From contig JALWRY010000075.1 in NCBI GenBank assembly GCA_027080445.1, positions 1 through 8,576 on the forward strand: a stretch of DNA of 8,576 nucleotides, written 5' to 3'. The notes beneath the pieces are model-generated. The model was not told the DNA's origin. It saw only the letters and a program-made list of their open reading frames with translations, and made no database searches. Below, in pieces: positions 4,390 to 8,576 of this stretch; positions within the stretch are counted from its first letter, which is position 1; the number at the start of each line of letters is the position of its first letter. The stretch comes from Thiohalobacter sp. (GTDB lineage: Bacteria; Pseudomonadota; Gammaproteobacteria; DSM-19610). A program made the position numbers and the translations under genes.

Positions 4390-6204
4390 ATGAAAAACAG
4401 ACGCAATGCAAGACTTAAACGAGTGCTTCAGTTCGTAAGCCTGCTCATCATGCTGGGGATTTTGGGCGTGACGGCCAGCGCGCATGAAAAACGCCACCGC
4501 CATCACCGGGGCTGGAAACACGCTGTTGTCATCAAAGCGTTTGTCCCGGCTTCTACGGGTGGCGTGTTTAGCGATAGTCCCACCAGCCCGCGAATCACCC
4601 TGAAGATTCCCGCCGGCGCCCTGAGCGATGACGCCAGGCTGCTTGTCATCCGCAAACGGCGCGCCGTGGCGCCGGGCGGGACGCTGACAGCGGCCGGCGC
4701 GGTATACCGGATCTGGCTCAAAAATATACACCATGGCTGGAAGCCCCTGACCCTGAATCAGCCCATGGAAGTCGCGCTTGCCACCGACAGCGTACCGCAA
4801 CACCCACAACTGGGAGAGGTGGCGATTTATCGCGATGGCGGCTGGAAACGCATGATGGCCAATTTTTATCGCCGGGCAGATTCCATGGTCCTGACCCGCA
4901 CAAAGAACACGCACCCGCGTCTGCGAGCTGTATTCCGCACCCTGCAGGCGCGCACTGGCCCCGAAGTGGAACGCGGCCGCGAGCTTTACCTGAATGAAAC
5001 CTGGGGCGATGAAGCAATCTGGGGCGACTTCTACGCGCTGTACAAGGTGCTCAACAATGTGACCCCCAGCATGGCGGTGGCTATCGGCGCCCAGGTCGAT
5101 ATCACCAAGGTGCCGCAGTCTATTGTCGATGTCATGCTCAGCGACGATTTTGCCGCCAAGCAGGCGGCGCTCAACGATCCGGCCGTCGCCCGCGCACTGT
5201 TGAAGGCCAATGCCGTAGTCGGTGTCCGCGGGGTTTACGATGACCCGGCCAATCCCGACATGATGACCTCGGTCGGTTTAACCTGCGCGATCTGCCATGT
5301 GACGGTTAAACCCACGCCGTTCCAGTTACAGGCCGACGCCGATCCGGTGCTTTTACCCATCGGCCCGCTGGTGTTCGGCCCGCCCAACACGCACATGGAT
5401 GCCGGGCTATTGTTGTCCTTTACGCCACGCGTACAGCCCGGTGGTTCGGAGAACGTCAACATTGCCCAATACCAGGGCTGGGGACCGGGGCGCATCGATC
5501 CACGTTTTTTCCCCAACAACCCGTTCAATGACGGCGTCTTCAACCCCAGCAGTATCCCGCCGCACTGGAACTACCTGGATCTGGCGGAACAGGGCTACGC
5601 CGCCACCTGGATTGGCGTACTGCAAACCCGTCCCGACAATCACTCGCTGGCCAGCGCGCCGGAGTGCGGCATCGATCTGGTGCTGGACCGCAACGGCGCC
5701 TGGGGTACGCCCAATGCCTCCATCAAAAATATCGAAATCGGCAACCCGTTACCGCAGGAATTTATCGACAGACTGGCCGTGGCCGAGATTGTGGAACCTG
5801 GCAACGACATAAAACGGCAGGATCTGCTGGATGTGGAAGCTTTCCTGCAAAGTATCGTCAGCCCCGCGCCCGGCCCGTACGATGAAGTGAAAGCGGAACA
5901 GGGATGGCGACTGTTTTATGGCAAGGCTAATTGCGCCGCCTGTCACAGCTCTGGCGAGGGCACCGGTGCGGAAGGCAAGTACTTTACCAACATTGTGGAA
6001 AATCCGCCGCAGGGTCTGTTGTCGATCGGCATCAAGACGCCGGGGCTGCGCGGACTGGCCTACACAGCGCCTTACTTCCACGATGGCAGCGCCGCTACGC
6101 TCGCCGATGTGGTGAAGCGTTATACCTCGCCGGATATTCCGGAAGTCCCTGCGCTTTCCAGTGAGGAACAACTGGCGCTGGTGGAATACCTGAAGAGTCT
6201 TTGA
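4390..6204 (+). CDS. Exported di-haem cytochrome c, peroxidase/MauG-like, with ZU5-like N-terminal domain
   Basis: A 604-residue periplasmic di-haem protein. Residues 11-31 form the signal peptide (membrane core LLIMLGILGV, then TASA), followed by a His/Arg-rich stretch (32-44). Residues 45-170 resemble a ZU5-type beta-sandwich (ITLKIPAGALSDDARL at 69-84). The cytochrome part starts at RGRELYLNETWGDE (195-208). The two haem sites are CAICH (299-303) and CAACH (515-519). The C-terminal segment KTPGLRGLAYTAPYFHDGSA (549-568) is typical of bacterial di-haem peroxidases and MauG relatives, so reduction of peroxide or oxidation of a protein or small substrate is plausible. It is odd in two ways: about 90 residues separate the GRELYLNET motif from the first CxxCH, where the family usually has about 15-20, and the N-terminal domain is extra. 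AGGAG precedes the ATG. It is the first gene of the plus-strand operon, 19 bases before the next gene. The class is secure; the reaction is open. Confidence 0.88.
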   Translation: MKNRRNARLKRVLQFVSLLIMLGILGVTASAHEKRHRHHRGWKHAVVIKAFVPASTGGVFSDSPTSPRITLKIPAGALSDDARLLVIRKRRAVAPGGTLTAAGAVYRIWLKNIHHGWKPLTLNQPMEVALATDSVPQHPQLGEVAIYRDGGWKRMMANFYRRADSMVLTRTKNTHPRLRAVFRTLQARTGPEVERGRELYLNETWGDEAIWGDFYALYKVLNNVTPSMAVAIGAQVDITKVPQSIVDVMLSDDFAAKQAALNDPAVARALLKANAVVGVRGVYDDPANPDMMTSVGLTCAICHVTVKPTPFQLQADADPVLLPIGPLVFGPPNTHMDAGLLLSFTPRVQPGGSENVNIAQYQGWGPGRIDPRFFPNNPFNDGVFNPSSIPPHWNYLDLAEQGYAATWIGVLQTRPDNHSLASAPECGIDLVLDRNGAWGTPNASIKNIEIGNPLPQEFIDRLAVAEIVEPGNDIKRQDLLDVEAFLQSIVSPAPGPYDEVKAEQGWRLFYGKANCAACHSSGEGTGAEGKYFTNIVENPPQGLLSIGIKTPGLRGLAYTAPYFHDGSAATLADVVKRYTSPDIPEVPALSSEEQLALVEYLKSL

Positions 6205-6238
6205 GGTTTTTTCGACAACATTAATGATGAGGTATTTT

Positions 6239-7147
6239 ATGATGCGTTCTTTCTATGGTTTCAAACACCCGCTGGCGGGTGTAGTACTGGGCATGGCCGG
6301 CTTGCTGGGTGCGGTTTCCCAGCCTGCGCTGGCCAGGGGCATCCAGTTATCGTCGGGTCCACGCGCCGTGGCCGGTGGGCCACTGGTGGTTACGTCAAAA
6401 GGCGAGGGCGATGTGCGCTGGATCCTGCCGGGTAAACGCCCGCTGGACCCGAAGATATTCGGCACGCCCGCTGCGCCGCTGGGTTTTGAACCGGATGTGG
6501 GCGTACCCATCGCCATGCGTCTGACCAACGCCGATGGCAGCGCCTGGACAACCACCGCAATGCCAACGCCGTTTTCAGATAAATTTGCGCGGATATCAGG
6601 ATATTACGCACTGAAGACAGTGGACGTGACGCTGGATGACAGTCCTGCTTCGAAGGACAAGGTGGCCTTTTCCGCCAGCTTTACCAGTCCGGATCACAAC
6701 ATTACCTATAAGGTAACGTCTAACCGTGTGGTTCCGGTCGGCCCGGTTCATACCTTCCTGGGGGGTGTGGGCAGTAACTTCGATTTTCACGGCAAGACAG
6801 GAATCGGCACCAAGTTGATGCCGACCATGCCGACACTGACGACTTTCTGGGGTGTCGGTACGCTTGCGGTCAACGGCACGGTCGTGGCGAAAAACCGCCT
6901 GGTGCACGTCATGGTGACCTGTAGCGTACGCGATGCGGACTATAAGCTGGTGTTCGATGATGGTGTGGACTGCTCCCATATACACACGCATGTCATTCTT
7001 CCGAATGTGGTGGTGACTCCCAATGGGCCAATGCCTTCACCCGTACCGACCGGTTTTATATTGCCGAACGGCATGGAACAGCCTTTCCTGCACATTATGT
7101 ATGAGGACATCAAGGTTGATGGGGGCTGGGCCGGCAAACATCGCTGA
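6239..7147 (+). CDS. Exported protein of unknown family with His cluster
   Basis: I do not recognise this family. The frame opens at 6224, but GAGG at 6229-6232 is spaced six bases from ATG 6239, so 6239 (302 residues) is the preferred start. Numbering from 6224, a signal peptide covers about 6-38 (hydrophobic LAGVVLGMAGLLGAV, then PALA). The mature part is rich in beta-prone, Gly, Pro and Thr residues and has no membrane segment. A possible metal site is SHIHTH (251-256), with H176, H188, H228 and H290 elsewhere. Only two cysteines occur in the mature chain (C233, C250), likely forming a disulfide. There is no CxxCH, so it is not a cytochrome. It starts 34 bases after the di-haem gene and is surely co-transcribed with it. 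It could be a partner, substrate or metal-binding companion of the cytochrome (inference). Confidence 0.8.
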   Translation: MMRSFYGFKHPLAGVVLGMAGLLGAVSQPALARGIQLSSGPRAVAGGPLVVTSKGEGDVRWILPGKRPLDPKIFGTPAAPLGFEPDVGVPIAMRLTNADGSAWTTTAMPTPFSDKFARISGYYALKTVDVTLDDSPASKDKVAFSASFTSPDHNITYKVTSNRVVPVGPVHTFLGGVGSNFDFHGKTGIGTKLMPTMPTLTTFWGVGTLAVNGTVVAKNRLVHVMVTCSVRDADYKLVFDDGVDCSHIHTHVILPNVVVTPNGPMPSPVPTGFILPNGMEQPFLHIMYEDIKVDGGWAGKHR

Positions 7148-7160
7148 TCTTCAATCCCCG

Positions 7161-7201
7161 GGGTTCGTGCAAGGCGGACCCCTGTCTATTTGCACGATCC
7201 C
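7161..7201 (+). other. Intercistronic hairpin before the nrtS-like gene
   Basis: GGG-T-TCGTGCAA (7161-7172) pairs with TTGCACGA-T-CCC (7190-7201): 11 pairs with one internal mismatch and a 17-base loop. It begins 14 bases after the unknown gene's stop and is preceded by a CCCCGGGG palindrome (7156-7163). There is no T-run. It may stabilise or process the mRNA between the two halves of the operon. The 103-base gap here shows no clear promoter. Confidence 0.4.
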
Positions 7202-7250
7202 GAATTCGCGTGTATAGAAGTGACTGGCGCGCAACGAAGGGAAGGGAACC

Positions 7251-7496
7251 ATGAAAGTCTGGTTAGGGCATGCCCGTCATCCCAGGGTCGCCTGGCGGGC
7301 GACACGGTATGCTTTTTTCGTCGGGATTATCCTGATCCTCATCAATCACGGGGATCAGATTTTGCGTGGTGACATCACGGGCGTCACGCTGATCAAGATG
7401 GGGCTTACCCTGCTGGTGCCCTATATTGTCTCCACCTGCTCCAGTGTCGGTGCCATTATGGAGTGTGAGGCAATTCAGCGACAGGAGAAATCGTGA
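7251..7496 (+). CDS. NrtS-like small membrane protein (nitrate/nitrite transporter family)
   Basis: An 81-residue inner-membrane protein with two hydrophobic helices: residues 20-33 (YAFFVGIILILINH) and about 46-64 (TLIKMGLTLLVPYIVSTCS). The pattern VGIILILINHGDQIL followed by KMGLTLLVPYIVSTCSSVGA agrees with the NrtS family, small two-helix proteins that support nitrate and nitrite uptake in cyanobacteria and are widespread in proteobacteria. Length and helix order are normal for the family. A strong purine-rich ribosome site (GAAGGGAAGG) precedes the ATG. The stop codon overlaps the GTG start of the next gene by four bases, so the two proteins are translationally coupled. Whether this one carries nitrate, nitrite or something else cannot be told; no nitrate reductase is in view. 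The family call rests on remembered sequence pattern. Confidence 0.7.
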   Translation: MKVWLGHARHPRVAWRATRYAFFVGIILILINHGDQILRGDITGVTLIKMGLTLLVPYIVSTCSSVGAIMECEAIQRQEKS

Positions 7497-8275
7497 CTTG
7501 CACGCTGGCCGAATGGCAGGCCGGGTTCAAACAGTACCTGTTCAGCGGCGCGAACGAGGCCGTATTTGCCGAACAGGTTGCCGCCGCCAACGCTACCCAT
7601 GCGATACAACGCCTGGATATTTACCGCAATGCCTATTACATCCGGCTGCAGGAGGCACTGGCGCACGACTTCCCGGTTTTGCTGGCGTTTATGGGGGAGG
7701 GCGCTTTCGGGCAGGAAATGGCGGCCTATATCAAGACTTGTCCCTCCACATCACCCTCGTTACGTTACATTGGTGAACGCTTGCCCGATTACCTGTCAGC
7801 GCAGGGTAAACCACAACTTGCCGAGCTTGCGCATCTGGAGTGGGCCATGCTTAAGGCGTTTGACGCGGCGGACGCCGATAGCCTGACTGTGAACGATATG
7901 GCTCACATCCCACCTGGTGCATGGCAGGGTCTGCATTTTGAACTGCATCCGTCGGTCAGCCTGCTGGAAGTTCGGCATCATGTTGTCGATGTGTGGACGG
8001 CTCATCACCGCGAACAGCCACTGCCGATTCAACGCAACGATGAGACTACACCACTGCTGGTTTGGCGTGGGGCAGACGGCCCGCGCCTGCACAGGTTTTC
8101 CGGTGAATGTCGATCGCTGATTACTGACCTGGACGAGGGGCTGTCCTTTGCCCGGGCCTGTGAACACCTCGCCTGCCATATACCGCCCGATGATGTGGCG
8201 CAGACCGCAGCGCGTTGTCTGCTGGAACTGTTACAACGCGGGTGTCTTTCCCGCATCGATGCAACGGCTTGGTAA
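7493..8275 (+). CDS. DUF2063 protein (putative partner of a DUF692/MNIO enzyme)
   Basis: A 260-residue soluble protein of the DUF2063 family, often annotated as putative DNA-binding. The hallmark N-terminal helical domain is present: RLDIYRNAYYIRLQEALAHD (40-59), FPVLLAFMGEGAFGQEM (60-76), CPSTSPSLRYIGERLPDYL (83-101), and a helix with LAHLEWAMLKAF (112-123). The C-terminal half (about 145-258) is less conserved and contains a beta-rich middle. In known loci DUF2063 proteins sit beside a DUF692 multinuclear iron enzyme and help it bind a precursor peptide, as in bufferin biosynthesis. No DUF692 gene and no obvious precursor peptide lie next to it here. The start is GTG 7493, overlapping the nrtS-like stop (GTGA) with AGGAG at good spacing. 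The family call is strong; the function in this setting is unknown. Confidence 0.83.
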   Translation: MTCTLAEWQAGFKQYLFSGANEAVFAEQVAAANATHAIQRLDIYRNAYYIRLQEALAHDFPVLLAFMGEGAFGQEMAAYIKTCPSTSPSLRYIGERLPDYLSAQGKPQLAELAHLEWAMLKAFDAADADSLTVNDMAHIPPGAWQGLHFELHPSVSLLEVRHHVVDVWTAHHREQPLPIQRNDETTPLLVWRGADGPRLHRFSGECRSLITDLDEGLSFARACEHLACHIPPDDVAQTAARCLLELLQRGCLSRIDATAW

Positions 8276-8281
8276 GCAACT

Positions 8282-8539
8282 CTAACGCCAGTCTGGATCG
8301 CATTTTCCCTGGTTGCGTAGCTGACCGGGAATCAGGCCTTCTCCTTTAGCCTGCCTTAACCATTCGGTGGCCTGAAAGCACCGAAGCCTGATGCGAGTTG
8401 ACGACACTTGCCTCGGTGACGCGCGGTACAGACGTGCGTTAAAGAAAACTCTAGGGAAGGTCTGAATAATTGAAGTTATTTCGTCGCATTTACCTTCCTC
8501 GATGAAACGACAATAAAAAAACGTGTCTTTGCACCCGGA
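8282..8539 (-). pseudogene. Start-less open frame, possible gene remnant
   Basis: On the minus strand an open frame runs from an in-frame TAA (8542-8540) to TAG (8284-8282): 85 codons with no ATG. One GTG begins a possible 41-residue product. The C-terminal part reads as ordinary protein (CFQATEWLRQAKGEG, then IPGQLRNQGKCDPDW). I do not recognise it. It may be the 3' remnant of a deleted gene or chance. The upstream half overlaps an IS-end-like sequence and the terminator. Apart from this frame, the 300 bases after the DUF2063 gene hold no gene that I can support. Confidence 0.25.
8453..8498. repeat. IS-end-like sequence related to the 2530 element
   Basis: AGGGAAGGTCTGAATAATT (8453-8471) closely resembles AGGGAACTCTGATTAATT at 2531-2548. 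It also looks like the terminal repeats of IS5-type elements, and it follows CT so that CTAG spans the junction (8451-8454). A short inverted partner ACCTTCC (8492-8498) mirrors GGAAGGT (8455-8461). No transposase is present. It may be a solo end or a small degenerate element. Confidence 0.3.
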
Positions 8540-8570
8540 TTAACCATATTTTTGGTTAATCCGTGTTTTT
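8536..8570 (+). terminator. Intrinsic terminator, plus strand
   Basis: A perfect 11-base stem, CGGATTAACCA (8536-8546) with TGGTTAATCCG (8553-8563), has a 6-base loop and is followed by TGTTTTT. It is oriented to end plus-strand transcription, probably that of the operon ending with the DUF2063 gene 260 bases upstream. No closer terminator was found. Confidence 0.8.
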
Positions 8571-8576
8571 CAGGCA

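Noticed and set aside
4261..4914. A 217-codon open frame on the minus strand across the cytochrome N-terminus
   Set aside because: It is antisense to a well-supported secreted cytochrome, begins inside that gene, and its product shows no domain, signal peptide or normal composition.
6239..7147. Possible cytochrome identity of the unknown exported protein because of its Cys and His residues
   Set aside because: There is no CxxCH; the two mature cysteines are 17 residues apart and the His cluster is not preceded by a haem motif.
7220..7234. A third GTGACTG resembling the operator half-sites, before the nrtS-like gene
   Set aside because: Only one arm is present; the expected GTCAC arm is replaced by CGCGC, and no -10 box fits.
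8300..8400. Short hairpins TTCCC...GGGAA and TTCGGTG...CACCGAA as terminators or recombination sites
   Set aside because: Stems are short or bulged, no T-run follows, and no integrase or att-like core is nearby.

Overview
The window looks like chromosomal DNA from a moderately GC-rich, respiring Gram-negative bacterium, most likely a gammaproteobacterium or close relative. The evidence is the set of exported proteins with Sec signal peptides, a VPLPA-type PEP-CTERM sorting tail, a c-type di-haem protein, a GGDEF protein, a Crp/Fnr regulator and a DUF2063 protein. No species can be named from the sequence. No rRNA, tRNA, CRISPR array or intact insertion sequence was seen.

Left half (1-4203), all genes on the minus strand. 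Reading right to left: an exported CHRD-domain protein with a VPLPA-CTERM tail, closed by a strong intrinsic terminator; a Crp/Fnr-family regulator; a diguanylate cyclase with a DUF2892-like membrane domain, a PAS-like region and GGDEF; an exported metallo-beta-lactamase-fold hydrolase; and the first codons, essentially a signal peptide, of another exported protein cut by the window edge. A small palindromic MITE-like element lies between the regulator and the cyclase gene.

Centre (4204-4389). A 186-base divergent promoter region separates the CHRD gene from a plus-strand operon. It holds two related imperfect palindromes (GTGAC-N3-GTCAC type) whose centres are 48 bases apart. Each lies about 41-42 bases upstream of one plausible start site and about 89-90 upstream of the other. 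This is the geometry expected of a Crp/Fnr-type activator serving both directions. The first palindrome also sits inside a terminator-like hairpin, so another reading is possible.

Right half (4390-8576), plus strand: a secreted di-haem cytochrome (peroxidase/MauG-like C-terminus) with a ZU5-like N-terminal domain; an exported protein of unknown family with a His cluster and two cysteines; a small two-helix membrane protein resembling NrtS nitrate/nitrite transporters; and, overlapping it by four bases, a DUF2063 protein, a family that normally partners a DUF692 (MNIO) peptide-modifying enzyme. No DUF692 gene is visible. The last 300 bases hold no clear gene: there is a start-less open frame on the minus strand, an IS-end-like sequence and a strong plus-strand terminator.

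Working hypothesis (inference): the window is a regulated envelope redox locus. The Crp/Fnr protein would control its own gene and the divergent CHRD and cytochrome operons, while the neighbouring cyclase links it to c-di-GMP. The joint function of CHRD protein, di-haem protein, unknown exported protein, NrtS-like protein and orphan DUF2063 protein is not something I can assign.
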